The notes under the pieces: model-generated
The model's input: only the letters and a program-made list of their open reading frames with translations
What the model was told of the DNA's origin: nothing
Database searches by the model: none
Part shown: one piece after another, positions 7,907-16,589 of the stretch
Layout: every line of letters begins with the position of its first letter
Numbering within the stretch: position 1 is the first letter of the stretch
Assembly (NCBI GenBank): GCA_947501315.1
Contig: CANMXH010000005.1
Span: forward strand, 1 to 29,649
DNA from: Caulobacteraceae bacterium
Lineage (GTDB): Bacteria > Pseudomonadota > Alphaproteobacteria > Caulobacterales > Caulobacteraceae
Length of the DNA stretch: 29,649 nt
Direction of reading: 5' to 3'
Made by a program: the position numbers and the translations under genes

Positions 7907-9270
7907 GCGCTTGCTCCAAGGAGGGAGAGGATTTCAGCCGCATCCGGCAGGGTCTCGAACCGGTCGATCATGTCGGCCACGGAATCGGCGGTGGCACCCA
8001 GCCCGACGAAGTCGAGGCAGGCCGCCTGCTTGGCCAGATGCTGTTCGCGGCTCAGTGGCTGCGCCGGAGACCCGAGTTGGGCGGTCACGGTGTGACTCAG
8101 CACCTGACCGCCGGTCGTCGTCACGGTCAGGGTCCCGGGCGTGAAGGCGGCGGGGTCCAGGTTGTCGTCCGCCTCGACCCGGATACGCTCAGCCAGGCTC
8201 AGAACCGCCGGATCGGACAGGCTCTCTGCGGTGAAGTCGGCAAGCCCTACCGTCCCCCGCGTCAGCACTACGGCCCCCAGCCAGGCCAGGCAAAGCCGCG
8301 CCCAGGCTGGAGCCATCTCCGCCGTCGGACGCCGCCCGACTAGCCGATAGATCAGCGGCGGCGCGCGGTAGACGACCTCGGCCACTGCGTCGGCCCTCAG
8401 TCCATGGTTTGCGATAACGGTCTGAAGCGCCACGATTCCGCCGTGAGCCGCCCGGCCGGTCGGGAAGGGTTTCCAACTGACCTCGCTGATCAGGAACCCC
8501 GGTGCCGGATCGTTCAGGGGCGACAGGTCATGCGCCGTCTCAAACAGGGTCAGATAGCCGAACGGTCCCTCGATCGACGCCTGAGGCCCCGGCAATCCGG
8601 CCTCGGCCAGATCGACCGCCATGATCGCCCCGCGCGCCGCATTGGCAATCTGGATCGGCAGGGCGGGCTTGCCCTCGGCATGGGCCTGCATCGTCCCTGA
8701 GGCAAACGCCAGAGCATATCCGAACGCTGCGACCCCGGTCTCGACCGGCAGCCTCCGCAGCGAGATCAGCGCCGCGACGCAACCGAAGATTCCCGCCGTC
8801 GCTGGCCTGAAGAATTTCAGCGGCGTCGTCGCGCACAGGCCCAGCGTCGCCGCAACCTCGACCCCGGCGACGAGGGCGACCAGCAGCCGCTCGCCGGACA
8901 CAGGACGAGCGTCTGCCGACGCCTGATCGACCTCCGACAGGATCACCGCCCCGACCGTGGCTATCGGATGAACGACCGCCCGTTCGTGGACGCAGTCGAA
9001 CTCCTGCGCATGGATCTGGAAGGCGTTGACGAAGGCCGCCGAGGCCTGAGGCAGCCTCACGCCCGGCCGCCCCAGCACTCCGCAATCGGGCCCCTGCCCC
9101 CAGCGTACGGCGGCATCCAGGACCGCATCGGCCAGCGGTGCTCTGGCCCCTGCCGTGCCGACACACAGGGTGTCGTGCAGGAAGGTCTTCGCCGCCTCCC
9201 GCGCACCAGTGTCGATGTCCGCCCACGTCAGCGCCAGAGCCCGTTCAGCAAGCAGCCTGGAGATCGTCAT
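7903..9270 (-). CDS. MmgE/PrpD family protein, copy 2
   Basis: A protein of 455 residues belonging to the MmgE/PrpD superfamily, which includes 2-methylcitrate dehydratase, cis-aconitate decarboxylase and iminodisuccinate epimerase. Landmarks are HDTLCVGTAGARAP near the N-terminus, AQEFDCVHERAVVHP around 110 (usual region for the conserved acidic/His residues), the Gly/Ala-rich helical core, and VSWKPFPTGRAAHGG in the C-terminal half (equivalent of the FKP-ACR-HP region). It is a distant paralogue of the preceding gene, joined by a 4-nt ATGA overlap, so the two could form a heteromer or act in sequence. Which reaction it performs (dehydration, decarboxylation or epimerisation of a carboxylic acid) cannot be decided. 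Confidence 0.85.
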   Translation of the reverse strand: MTISRLLAERALALTWADIDTGAREAAKTFLHDTLCVGTAGARAPLADAVLDAAVRWGQGPDCGVLGRPGVRLPQASAAFVNAFQIHAQEFDCVHERAVVHPIATVGAVILSEVDQASADARPVSGERLLVALVAGVEVAATLGLCATTPLKFFRPATAGIFGCVAALISLRRLPVETGVAAFGYALAFASGTMQAHAEGKPALPIQIANAARGAIMAVDLAEAGLPGPQASIEGPFGYLTLFETAHDLSPLNDPAPGFLISEVSWKPFPTGRAAHGGIVALQTVIANHGLRADAVAEVVYRAPPLIYRLVGRRPTAEMAPAWARLCLAWLGAVVLTRGTVGLADFTAESLSDPAVLSLAERIRVEADDNLDPAAFTPGTLTVTTTGGQVLSHTVTAQLGSPAQPLSREQHLAKQAACLDFVGLGATADSVADMIDRFETLPDAAEILSLLGASA

Positions 9271-10601
9271 GCATTGTCTCCCGGCAAGGCGCTCGACAGG
9301 TCTGCCAGGGTCGCCGTCAGGCCCAGCCCCTCGACCGCCGCGATCAGCCGATCGGCATCCCGCGTCGCCATGCCGCCCCAGGCCATCAAGGCCGCCGCCT
9401 TGGCCCGGATCGCCTCGGCCGACAGCGGGTTCTCGGGATCGCCCAACGCATCGAGGGCTTCGGCGCGATGCTCCGCGCCGCCCGACCCCACGACAAGCCG
9501 CGCCCCGAAGTGAACCGGATAGGCGGCGGTCAGGTCATCGGCCGTCTCGACTGTGATGCGGCTTCGCAGCTCCGCTACGGCCGGGTCTATCAGCGCCTTC
9601 GGCTCGAACCGCGCCAGTCCCGCATCGCCATGGATCAATGCAATCGCGACGCTGTGCTGTAGCGAGAACTTGCCCTCCGCCGGCGTGGTCGGAGAGGGTT
9701 TGTCACAGAACAGAACCGCGTCCCGATAGGTCTTCACTGTCACGCACTCCGGAACGCCGACCCTGTCCCGCAGCGCCAGCGCCGCGTCGATGGCCGGGTG
9801 GGCATGGCGGCAGGCCGCGTGCGGTTTGAAGCTGACGTCGTGGAGGGCCCAGCCCGAAGCGGGGGCCATCGCTGCCTCCGGATCGCTTCCCGGAGCCATG
9901 GCCTGAAAGAACCCCTGATCGCCCTCCAGCACCCGCAGCGGCCCACGAAACCCGTCGCGGGCCAGCAAAGCCGCCGCCACACCGTTCGCCGCCGCCCGTC
10001 CGTCGTGAAGCGCCTTGACCGATCCGGCCTCGTGTCGCGCCCGCCACAGCCCCGACGCCTGCTGGCCTGCCAGCCCCAGCGCCCAGGCCGTCCGTTCGAC
10101 ATCCAGCCCCATCAAGCTCGTCCCCGCAGCTGCCGCGCCGAACCCGCCGCACGTCCCCGTTGGGTGAAAGAACCGATAGTGCGACGCGCCGGCCGCCCGA
10201 CCGATGCGGATCATCGCCTCATACCCGCGCACGATAGCATCCAGCAGGGCATCGCCCCCAATCGTCCCCAGATGCTCCGCCATCGCCAGGACCGCCGGCA
10301 TGACCACCGGCCCGGGATGCAGCAGGCCCCTCCGGTCCACGTCGTCCATCTCCAGGATCGCACCCGCCGGTCCGTTGGCCAGCGCCGCTGCCTGTGGCCC
10401 AACCCGGCCGCCGCTGATGACCCGACACAGCCCCGCACCCTCGGTCCTGGCCAGCGCACGCACCCGTCCGCAGTTGGGCTCCCTCGACCCCGCGACCGCG
10501 CATCCGACCCAGTCCAGCAGGTGCAGCCGCGCTCGCGCCCGGTCCTCCGGCGCGACCGGTTCGGCAAGGCGAAGCGCCAGCCTTTCGGTGATGGAGGACA
10601 T
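9267..10601 (-). CDS. MmgE/PrpD family protein, copy 1
   Basis: First gene of the four-gene minus operon; 444 residues from ATG 10601. Family motifs are LLDWVGCAVAG, AILEMDDVDRRGLLHPG near 80-96, FHPTGTCGGFGAAAA, SVKALHDGRAAANG, FKPHAACRHAHPAIDA and KFSLQHSVAIAL. It presumably acts on a tricarboxylic- or dicarboxylic-type acid, with addition or loss of water, CO2 or similar. The start is ambiguous: an in-frame ATG at 10613 would give MSGQMSS, but those codons lie inside the motif B palindrome and close to the predicted transcription start, so initiation at 10613 would be nearly leaderless. I prefer 10601 with moderate confidence. Control by the GntR protein encoded across the divergent gap is inferred. 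Confidence 0.86.
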   Translation of the reverse strand: MSSITERLALRLAEPVAPEDRARARLHLLDWVGCAVAGSREPNCGRVRALARTEGAGLCRVISGGRVGPQAAALANGPAGAILEMDDVDRRGLLHPGPVVMPAVLAMAEHLGTIGGDALLDAIVRGYEAMIRIGRAAGASHYRFFHPTGTCGGFGAAAAGTSLMGLDVERTAWALGLAGQQASGLWRARHEAGSVKALHDGRAAANGVAAALLARDGFRGPLRVLEGDQGFFQAMAPGSDPEAAMAPASGWALHDVSFKPHAACRHAHPAIDAALALRDRVGVPECVTVKTYRDAVLFCDKPSPTTPAEGKFSLQHSVAIALIHGDAGLARFEPKALIDPAVAELRSRITVETADDLTAAYPVHFGARLVVGSGGAEHRAEALDALGDPENPLSAEAIRAKAAALMAWGGMATRDADRLIAAVEGLGLTATLADLSSALPGDNA

Positions 10602-10619
10602 TTGTCCGGACATATGTCT
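10596..10619. promoter_or_regulatory. Motif B operator, site 1 (two abutting 12-mers)
   Basis: Two palindromic 12-mers lie end to end: GGACATTTGTCC (10596-10607) and GGACATATGTCT (10608-10619). Their junction forms the perfect 10-bp palindrome TGTCCGGACA (10603-10612), which reappears at 17391-17406. The site sits in the only divergent gap without motif A, between the MmgE/PrpD operon and the CoA-transferase-gntR operon. A GntR autoregulatory operator controlling both directions is the simplest inference. Confidence 0.7.
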
Positions 10620-10648
10620 ATATCGCGGTTCGGACCCGATACGGTCAA
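10619..10648 (-). promoter_or_regulatory. Candidate promoter of the MmgE/PrpD operon
   Basis: On the minus strand TTGACC (10643-10648) and GATATA (10619-10624) are separated by 18 nt and resemble -35 and -10 elements. The predicted transcription start falls inside the motif B palindrome, a classic repressor position. The match to -10 is imperfect. Confidence 0.35.
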
Positions 10649-10669
10649 GACAGGAACCGACGCGGCGAC

Positions 10670-11905
10670 ATGATCACGAAGACGATGGACGCGGCGCTCG
10701 ACGCTCTGCCGAAACGCGGCCGGGTGTTCATCCCCGGCTGCGCGGCCGAGCCCCTGCCCTTCGCTAAAGCAATCGCCGCCCGTCCCGAGGCGGCTGCGGG
10801 CCTCACCTTCGAGGGCGTCTGGATTCCCGGCGTCAACCGCACCGACTGGGCCGGTCTGCACCCCGACGCCCGCGGCGAGGCGATCTTCCTGGCCCCCGAA
10901 TGGCGCGACAGTTTCACCGCCGGCCGCCTGTCCTTCTCGCCCCTGACCTACACACAGGTCTGGCTCCGCCTGGCCCGGACCCGTTTCGACGCCGGCGTGT
11001 TCGCCGTCGCCCCACCCGGAGCCGACGGCCGCTGCAGCCTCGGCGTCGCCGCCGACTTCACCCCGGCGGTGTTCGAGAACACCCGCTTCCGCATCGGCTG
11101 GATCAACCCCGCCATGCCCGCCGTCCGCGACGGTCCGACCGTGCCGCTCGACGCCTTCGACCTGGTGGTGGAGGTCGATAGCCCCCTCCCTGGCTACGGC
11201 GCCGGCACCATCGACCCGGTAAGCGCCGCCATCGCGGCCCGGATCGCCGGCCTCATCCCCGAGGGCGCGACGGTCCAGACCGGCCTCGGCAGGATCGGCG
11301 TCGCCACCCTGTCCGCCCTCGCCGACCGGCGCGGCCTCCGCCTCCATTCCGGCATGGTCACCGACCCGCTGATCGACCTCCTGGACCACGACGCTGTCGA
11401 CGCCGTCACCACCGGCGTCGCCCTCGGCTCGCCCGCCCTCCATGCCCGTGTGGCCGACGATCCACGCATCCGCTTCCGCCCCGTCGGCGACACTCACGGC
11501 ATCGCGACCCTCGCCGCCATCCCCCGCTTCGTCGCCGTCAACTCGGCCATCTCGGTCGACCTGTTCGGACAGGTCAACGCCGAATGGGTGGACGGCCGCC
11601 AGGTCTCCGGTGCCGGCGGCCTGATCGACTTCATGCGCGGTGCCTGGGCCTCCGAGGGTGGCGTCCCCATCATTGCCCTGCCCGCCGCGACCAGGGGCGA
11701 CGCGGTCAGCCGCGTCGTCCCCCGCCTGCCCGACCCGCCGTCCATCGGCCGCGCCGATCCGGTCGTCGTTGCCACCGAACATGGCACAGCCGACCTGCGA
11801 GGCCTGTCGATAGAGGCCCGCGCCCAGGCCCTGATCGCCATCGCCGCCCCGTGCCATCGCGACCGGCTCGAAGCCGACTGGTCGGCGATACGCCGCGCGA
11901 TGTAG
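10670..11905 (+). CDS. Acetyl-CoA hydrolase / 4-hydroxybutyrate CoA-transferase family protein
   Basis: A class I-type CoA-transferase/hydrolase of 411 residues. Family signs are the N-terminal VFIPGCAAEPLPF, TVQTGLGRIGVATLSAL around 200-216, LRLHSGMVTDPLIDLL, and the C-terminal NSAISVDLFGQVNAE followed by QVSGAGGLIDFMRGA. It would move CoA from a donor such as succinyl- or acetyl-CoA to a carboxylic acid, or hydrolyse the thioester. The same family provides the first enzyme (RipA/Ict) of bacterial itaconate breakdown; whether that applies here is unproven. It heads a two-gene operon with the GntR regulator (8-nt gap) and diverges from the MmgE/PrpD operon across a motif B operator. The ribosome site is weak (AGGA, long spacing). 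Confidence 0.88.
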   Translation: MITKTMDAALDALPKRGRVFIPGCAAEPLPFAKAIAARPEAAAGLTFEGVWIPGVNRTDWAGLHPDARGEAIFLAPEWRDSFTAGRLSFSPLTYTQVWLRLARTRFDAGVFAVAPPGADGRCSLGVAADFTPAVFENTRFRIGWINPAMPAVRDGPTVPLDAFDLVVEVDSPLPGYGAGTIDPVSAAIAARIAGLIPEGATVQTGLGRIGVATLSALADRRGLRLHSGMVTDPLIDLLDHDAVDAVTTGVALGSPALHARVADDPRIRFRPVGDTHGIATLAAIPRFVAVNSAISVDLFGQVNAEWVDGRQVSGAGGLIDFMRGAWASEGGVPIIALPAATRGDAVSRVVPRLPDPPSIGRADPVVVATEHGTADLRGLSIEARAQALIAIAAPCHRDRLEADWSAIRRAM

Positions 11906-11913
11906 GAAGCGCC

Positions 11914-12606
11914 ATGGCCGCCCCCCGTTATCGCCAGCTCGCCGACACCCTCCGCGCCGCCATAGCATGCGGCGACTATCCGGTCGGGGGCCAGCTCCCG
12001 CCCGAGCTGGAGCTGGCCCAGACCCACGCCGTGTCCCGCCACACCGCCCGCGACGCCATCCGCTTGCTGACCGAGGCCGGGCTGATCGAACGCCGCCGCG
12101 GGGCCGGTACGACCGTCATCGCGTCGGCCAGCCCCCAGGCCTATGTCCAGCCGCTGGGCGGCGTCGACGAGCTGCTTCAATACGCCCACACCGCGCGGCT
12201 CAAGCTGCTGGCCCAGGAGCAACGCCGCCTTAGCGAGGCCGAGGTCCAGCGCATCGGCGGCGACGTCGACCGGACCTGGCTGGTGGTCGACGGCCTCCGC
12301 ATCGCCGACGCCCTGCCGCTGGCCCTGTCGCGCATCTATGTGCCCCAGCCGACTCCGGCCGCGGGACAGTCGGTTCACGCCCTGCTGGACGAACGCTTCG
12401 GTGCCGCCGCCGGCCGCATCGACCAGGAGATCACGGCCGAGATCCTCTCGCCGAATGACGCGAAAATGCTGAAGGTCGAGCCGGGCAGCGCGGCCCTCAG
12501 GACTCTGCGCCGTTACCATGACGACGACGCCCTGATCCTCGCCTCCGACTCGCTCCACCCCGGCGGCCGGTTCGTATATGCGATGCGGTATCGTCGGGAG
12601 GGTTAG
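11914..12606 (+). CDS. GntR-family regulator, HutC/UTRA subfamily
   Basis: A repressor-type protein of 230 residues. The N-terminal winged helix (about 3-70) shows the GntR pattern PRYRQLADTLRAAI, GQLPPELELA, SRHTARDAIRLL and LIERRRGAGTTV. Residues about 90-228 fit a UTRA effector domain, which binds a small metabolite, often an acid or sugar-like molecule. AGGAAG precedes the ATG. It is co-transcribed with a CoA-transferase and divergent from the MmgE/PrpD operon, so the motif B palindromes at 10596 and 17391 are its likely targets, giving autoregulation and control of the CoA-ester genes. The effector is probably a pathway intermediate. It is the only transcription factor encoded in this window. 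Its end lies 9 nt from the convergent CoA-transferase gene. Confidence 0.93.
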   Translation: MAAPRYRQLADTLRAAIACGDYPVGGQLPPELELAQTHAVSRHTARDAIRLLTEAGLIERRRGAGTTVIASASPQAYVQPLGGVDELLQYAHTARLKLLAQEQRRLSEAEVQRIGGDVDRTWLVVDGLRIADALPLALSRIYVPQPTPAAGQSVHALLDERFGAAAGRIDQEITAEILSPNDAKMLKVEPGSAALRTLRRYHDDDALILASDSLHPGGRFVYAMRYRREG

Positions 12607-12615
12607 ATCCTCCCC

Positions 12616-13740
12616 CTACCTTTGAGGATTGAGCCGCGCCCGGATCGCCGCCCCGTCCGCATCCAGCACCGGCAAGGTCGGATCGATCACCGCCGGCTCC
12701 TCACGAAACCGGATCGGAGTGCCGACGACCTCGTTACCGTCCGCATCGCGGTTGAGCATCCCCCGCGCCGCCAGCGCCGGATCGTCAAAGGCGTCTTTCA
12801 GCGTCCGCACGGGCGCCCAACACACGTCCTTGTCCGCAAACCAGGCCTCCCAGTCCGCCAGCGTTCGCACCGCGAACGCCTCGCGCAGGAACGCCCGCAA
12901 CGGCTCCTGCCCCGACCCGGGCGGCAGTTCGGCCAGCGCCACCAGATCCTCCCGGCCCAGAGGCGTCAGCAGGGCCTTCGCGAATTTCACCTCCGCACCG
13001 CCCAGCGCCAGCCAACGGTCATCGGCGGTGCGATACAGCCCATACATCGCATTGCCGCCCCAGGACCGCTCATCCTTGACGACATGGGCCTCGGCGGTCG
13101 TAAAGAGCCGTCCCGTCACGTTCGGCGTCCAGGCCAGAACGCTGTCGAACATGGCGACATCCAGATAGTCGCCGACCCCCGTCTCCCGCTTGCGCAACAG
13201 CGCCATCAGCACGCCCGACAGCGCCGTCAGCGACCCCAGCGCATCGGCTACCGGCATTGCAGGCATGGCCGGCAGCCCGTCCTGCCCTTCGTTCAGCGAC
13301 ACAACCCCCGCCAGGGCCTGAACCGCCAGGTCATGCGCCGGCCGATCCCGGTACGGCCCGTCCTGCCCGAAGGCCGATACCGAACAATAGACCACGCCCG
13401 GATTGACCGCCCGGACCGCGTCGTAATCGACACCCAGCCGCTTGACCACGCCGGGCCGGAAGGCCTCGACCACCACGTCCGCCTCAGCCGCCAGCCGCAT
13501 GAAAACAGCATGATCCGCCGCCTCCTTCAGGTTCAGCTGGATCGATGTCTTGCCGCGATGGGTGTTCCGGAACCAGACGCTCTCGCCGTTCTTCCGATAA
13601 CCGACATGGCGCGTCGGTTCACCCTCCCCCATGGGCTCGACCTTGATCACCTCGGCCCCGTGGTCGGCCATCATCAGGGTCAGCATCGGTCCCGGCAGGA
13701 ACAGGCTGAGGTCCAGGACCTTCACCCCCTCCAGCTTCAC
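12616..13740 (-). CDS. CaiB/BaiF (class III) CoA-transferase, copy 2
   Basis: A class III CoA-transferase of 374 residues, slightly short but complete. The N-terminal VLDLSLFLPGPMLTLMMADHGAEVIKVEP is typical, and the catalytic Asp is probably Asp137 in RPAHDLAVQALAG. GVGDYLDVAMFDSVLAW and the C-terminal APVRTLKDAFDDPALAARGML region also fit. Such enzymes transfer CoA between acids through an aspartyl anhydride; some are racemases. It is the last gene of a minus operon (CitE-like, MaoC, acyl-CoA dehydrogenase, CoA-transferase, CoA-transferase), joined to its neighbour by an ATGA overlap. Two adjacent, divergent class III transferases suggest a heteromeric enzyme or two different acids. Confidence 0.92.
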   Translation of the reverse strand: MKLEGVKVLDLSLFLPGPMLTLMMADHGAEVIKVEPMGEGEPTRHVGYRKNGESVWFRNTHRGKTSIQLNLKEAADHAVFMRLAAEADVVVEAFRPGVVKRLGVDYDAVRAVNPGVVYCSVSAFGQDGPYRDRPAHDLAVQALAGVVSLNEGQDGLPAMPAMPVADALGSLTALSGVLMALLRKRETGVGDYLDVAMFDSVLAWTPNVTGRLFTTAEAHVVKDERSWGGNAMYGLYRTADDRWLALGGAEVKFAKALLTPLGREDLVALAELPPGSGQEPLRAFLREAFAVRTLADWEAWFADKDVCWAPVRTLKDAFDDPALAARGMLNRDADGNEVVGTPIRFREEPAVIDPTLPVLDADGAAIRARLNPQR

Positions 13741-14876
13741 CGGCCCAGAACCTTCGCTGTCTGCTCGCCCAGCTTCGGTGCCCGCACCCCCGGCGCGCGC
13801 CTTCCGTCGATCTTCACCGGGCTGGCCAGCATGTGCAGCCCGCCCTCACGATCCGGATGCTCGACCAAGTCCCGCATCCCGACCTCCGCCACGAACGGAT
13901 TCTCCAGCGCATCGGCAACGTTGCGAACGGGCGCGAATGGAACCTCCCCGCCCAGCACCGCCAGCCAGTCGTCGGTCGTCCGGGCCGCCATCACCTGATC
14001 GACCGCGTCGCTCAGCGCCGCCAGATTGGCCCGACGCGAAGGAATGTCGGCGAACCGCCTATCCGCCTTCAGCGCTTCGGCGCCGGCAAGCTCGCAGAAC
14101 CGGTCCCAGAATTTGGGCGTCTGGCACATCAGCAGACCCCAACCGTCTTTCGTCCTGACCAGCTGGGACGGAGCAATTGACGGATGAGCGCCCCGCGGCA
14201 TGCGGCCAATATCATGCCCCTCGTTCATGGCCCAGACGGCGGGATAGGAAAGCTGATGCAGCGCCACGTCGAACAGGCTGACATCGACGTCGCAACCAAC
14301 CCCCGTTTCGCGCGCCTTCAGGATCGCGCTGACCGTGGCCATGGCCCACATGGTCCCGGTCATGAAGTCGACCACCGACAGACCGAACCGCGTCGGCGGC
14401 GCATCGGGTTCGCCGGTCAGGCTCATGAACCCGGCCTCGGCCTGCATCAGATAGTCGTATCCCGGCCAGGCCTGCCGGCTGTTGTTGCGCCCATAGGCCG
14501 ACAGATGGGCGCAGACGATCGACGACTTGATCGCCTTCAGCGCCGGATAGTCGATCCGCATCTTCGCTGGCTGGTCGCCGCGCAGATTATTGACCACTGC
14601 GTCGGCCGACTGAACCAGCCGTTCGAAATCGGCCCGCCCCTCGGGCGTCTTGATTTCCAGCGCGAGCGACGACTTCGAGCGCGAGAAGGTCTGGAAGAAC
14701 TCACTGTCCTGATCGCCGAGGAAATAGGGCCCCGTCGCCCGCGAGACGTCTCCGCCCATCGACGGTGCCTCGATCTTGATCACCTGGGCCCCCAGCTCGG
14801 CCATAAGCATCGTGCCGTACGGACCGGCCCCGTACTGCTCGACCGCCAGGACTCGAACACCGGACAGCGGGCGCAT
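13737..14876 (-). CDS. CaiB/BaiF (class III) CoA-transferase, copy 1
   Basis: A protein of 379 residues. It has the family opening VRVLAVEQYGAGPYGTMLMAELGAQVIKIE, a likely catalytic Asp141 in WPGYDYLMQAEAGFMSLTG, and the CDVDVSLFDVALHQL and FAPVRNVADALENPFV segments. The ATG at 14876 is chosen because it overlaps the dehydrogenase stop by 1 nt and starts exactly at the conserved domain; a longer in-frame extension to 14951 lies within the dehydrogenase gene and lacks family similarity. It would activate an acid to its CoA ester using another CoA ester as donor. It is clearly diverged from copy 2, so not a recent duplication. Confidence 0.92.
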   Translation of the reverse strand: MRPLSGVRVLAVEQYGAGPYGTMLMAELGAQVIKIEAPSMGGDVSRATGPYFLGDQDSEFFQTFSRSKSSLALEIKTPEGRADFERLVQSADAVVNNLRGDQPAKMRIDYPALKAIKSSIVCAHLSAYGRNNSRQAWPGYDYLMQAEAGFMSLTGEPDAPPTRFGLSVVDFMTGTMWAMATVSAILKARETGVGCDVDVSLFDVALHQLSYPAVWAMNEGHDIGRMPRGAHPSIAPSQLVRTKDGWGLLMCQTPKFWDRFCELAGAEALKADRRFADIPSRRANLAALSDAVDQVMAARTTDDWLAVLGGEVPFAPVRNVADALENPFVAEVGMRDLVEHPDREGGLHMLASPVKIDGRRAPGVRAPKLGEQTAKVLGR

Positions 14877-16066
14877 CAAATCTTGTTCCTGGCCACCAGC
14901 TGTTTGGCGATGATGATGCGCTGCATCTCGTTCGTCCCCTCGCCGATACACATCAGCGGCGCGTCGCGGTACAGCCGCTCAATGACGTATTCCTTGGAAT
15001 AGCCGTAGCCGCCGAAGATTCGCATCGCCTCGGTCGCCACCTCGACGGCGGTCTCCGACGCGAAATACTTGGCCATCCCCGCCTCCATGTCGATCCGGCC
15101 ACCAGCGTCGAACGCCCGCGCCGCGTCCTCGACCAGCAGCTCTGCCGCTCGGGTCTTCGCGGCCATGTCTCCCAGCTTCAGCTGGATCGCCTGATGCTCG
15201 GCGATGGGCTTGCCCATGGTCTTGCGCGTCTGGGCATAGATCACGCTCTCCTTCAGTGCCCGTTTGGCGATACCGACGGAGCGCGCCGCGATATTGACCC
15301 GGCCGATCTCCAGCCCACCGGTCGCCATCAGGAACCCCTTGCCTTCCTCGCCCCCGACCAGGCTCAACTCCGCGTCGCAGCGGTAGCCATCGAAGATGAA
15401 TTCCCCCGAATCGATCCCCTTGTAACCCAGCTTCTCCAGCTTCTTGCCGTTGGAGATTCCGGCCAGCGGCACCTTGGTCTCCGGATCGATCTTGGACACG
15501 ATCAGCATCGACATGCCCTTGTGGCGCGGCTGCGCCTCCGGATCGGTCTTCACCAGAAGGGCGCAGCAGTGGCCCATGATGGCGTTGGAGATCCAGGTCT
15601 TGGTCCCGGTCACGACATAGTCGGCCCCGTCCCGCTTCGCGACGGTGCGGATGGCCTGCAGGTCCGTCCCCGCGTCCGGCTCGGTCAGCCCAAGGCCTCC
15701 ACGCATCTCCCCGGTGACGAACTTCGGCAGCCAGTACTCGCGCTGCTTCCGCGTCCCGAACCGCTGCACCACGGTAGCCATCATCAGGTGGGAGTTGAAG
15801 ATGCCGGTCAGGCTCATCCACTCCTCGGCGATCCGCATCACGATGCGCGAATAGGTCGTCGCCGACAGACCCAGCCCGCCATATTCAGGATCTACGATGG
15901 CTCCGAACAGTCCAAGTTCGGCCATGTCGTCCACAAGGTCCGCGGGCCAGATGTCGCCGTGCTCCAGGTCCATCGCGACCGGCCGGACCTTCTGCTCGAT
16001 CCACTTGTCGATGGCGTCCAGGATCGCCCGTTCGTCGGCGTCGGAAATCGTGGTTTGGGCGTTCAT
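14876..16066 (-). CDS. Acyl-CoA dehydrogenase
   Basis: A flavin-dependent dehydrogenase of 396 residues with the full three-part fold. GLTEPDAGTDLQAI (around 128-141) and TGTKTWISNA (flavin and substrate contacts) lie in the middle. RIFGGYGYSKEYVIERLYRDA and IGEGTNEMQR follow near the C-terminus, with the probable catalytic base Glu376. It would introduce an alpha,beta double bond into an acyl-CoA and pass electrons to electron-transfer flavoprotein, which is not encoded here. It sits between the MaoC hydratase and the CoA-transferases, matching the order activate, dehydrogenate, hydrate, cleave. A 1-nt gap separates it from the MaoC stop, and its own stop overlaps the next start. Confidence 0.95.
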   Translation of the reverse strand: MNAQTTISDADERAILDAIDKWIEQKVRPVAMDLEHGDIWPADLVDDMAELGLFGAIVDPEYGGLGLSATTYSRIVMRIAEEWMSLTGIFNSHLMMATVVQRFGTRKQREYWLPKFVTGEMRGGLGLTEPDAGTDLQAIRTVAKRDGADYVVTGTKTWISNAIMGHCCALLVKTDPEAQPRHKGMSMLIVSKIDPETKVPLAGISNGKKLEKLGYKGIDSGEFIFDGYRCDAELSLVGGEEGKGFLMATGGLEIGRVNIAARSVGIAKRALKESVIYAQTRKTMGKPIAEHQAIQLKLGDMAAKTRAAELLVEDAARAFDAGGRIDMEAGMAKYFASETAVEVATEAMRIFGGYGYSKEYVIERLYRDAPLMCIGEGTNEMQRIIIAKQLVARNKI

Positions 16067-16067
16067 G

Positions 16068-16589
16068 TCAGTAATTTCCGACCCGATCCTCGACCGCGTT
16101 GCCGCGGCCGGGGATCAGCATGTTGCGCACGAAGGTGCAGATCTTCACCCCGTCCTGATTCAGGCCGATGGTGCGGATGGTGACGATGCCCTGACCCGGC
16201 CGCGACTGGCTTTCGCGCTTGGCCAGCACCTCGCTCTCACCATAGATGGTGTCGCCGGCGAACACCGGAGCGGTGAACTTCACCTCGTCCATGCCCAGGT
16301 TGGCGATGGCCTTCTGGCTGCAGTCGGTGACGCTCATGCCGATCAGCAAGGCCAGGGTATAGGGGCTGACCACGATGTTCTTCTTGAACTCCGACGCCTT
16401 GGCAAACTCGGCATCGAAATGCATCGGATGGGTGTTCATCGTCATCAGGGTGAACAGGTGGTTGTCGTATTCCGTCACGGTCTTTCCGGGCCGGTGCTCA
16501 TAAACGTCGCCGACGTGAAAATCCTCATAGTAACGGCCGAAGGTCTCGCGGTACCGCTGTGGACCGACTTCCTTGAATTGCTGGACCAT
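16068..16589 (-). CDS. MaoC-family enoyl-CoA hydratase
   Basis: A single hot-dog-fold protein of 173 residues. The hydratase motif reads MNTHPMHFDAEFA (51-63): Asn52 and His57 occupy the spacing of the Asp/His pair of R-specific hydratases, so the usual Asp is Asn here. YEDFHVGDVYEHRPGKTVTE and GMSVTDCSQKAIANLGMDEVKF resemble the subgroup annotated as mesaconyl- or itaconyl-CoA-type hydratases. It would add water to an unsaturated acyl-CoA. Placement between the CitE-like lyase (TGATG overlap) and an acyl-CoA dehydrogenase suggests it makes the 3-hydroxyacyl-CoA that the lyase splits. Substrate identity is inference. Confidence 0.9.
   Translation of the reverse strand: MVQQFKEVGPQRYRETFGRYYEDFHVGDVYEHRPGKTVTEYDNHLFTLMTMNTHPMHFDAEFAKASEFKKNIVVSPYTLALLIGMSVTDCSQKAIANLGMDEVKFTAPVFAGDTIYGESEVLAKRESQSRPGQGIVTIRTIGLNQDGVKICTFVRNMLIPGRGNAVEDRVGNY

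Noticed and set aside
10211..11968. Long minus-strand open frame of 585 codons opposite the CoA-transferase gene
   Set aside because: It is antisense to two well-supported genes and crosses their divergent promoter gap. It is Gly/Ala/Asp-rich low-complexity sequence without a family motif, typical of an antisense frame in GC-rich DNA.
11914..12606. Idea that the GntR protein also binds motif A
   Set aside because: Motif B flanks its own operon and motif A does not; the two palindromes share no core. Possible but unsupported.
12622..13998. Plus-strand open frame of 458 codons
   Set aside because: Antisense to the two CaiB/BaiF CoA-transferases, rich in Arg/His/Gln with no recognisable domain.
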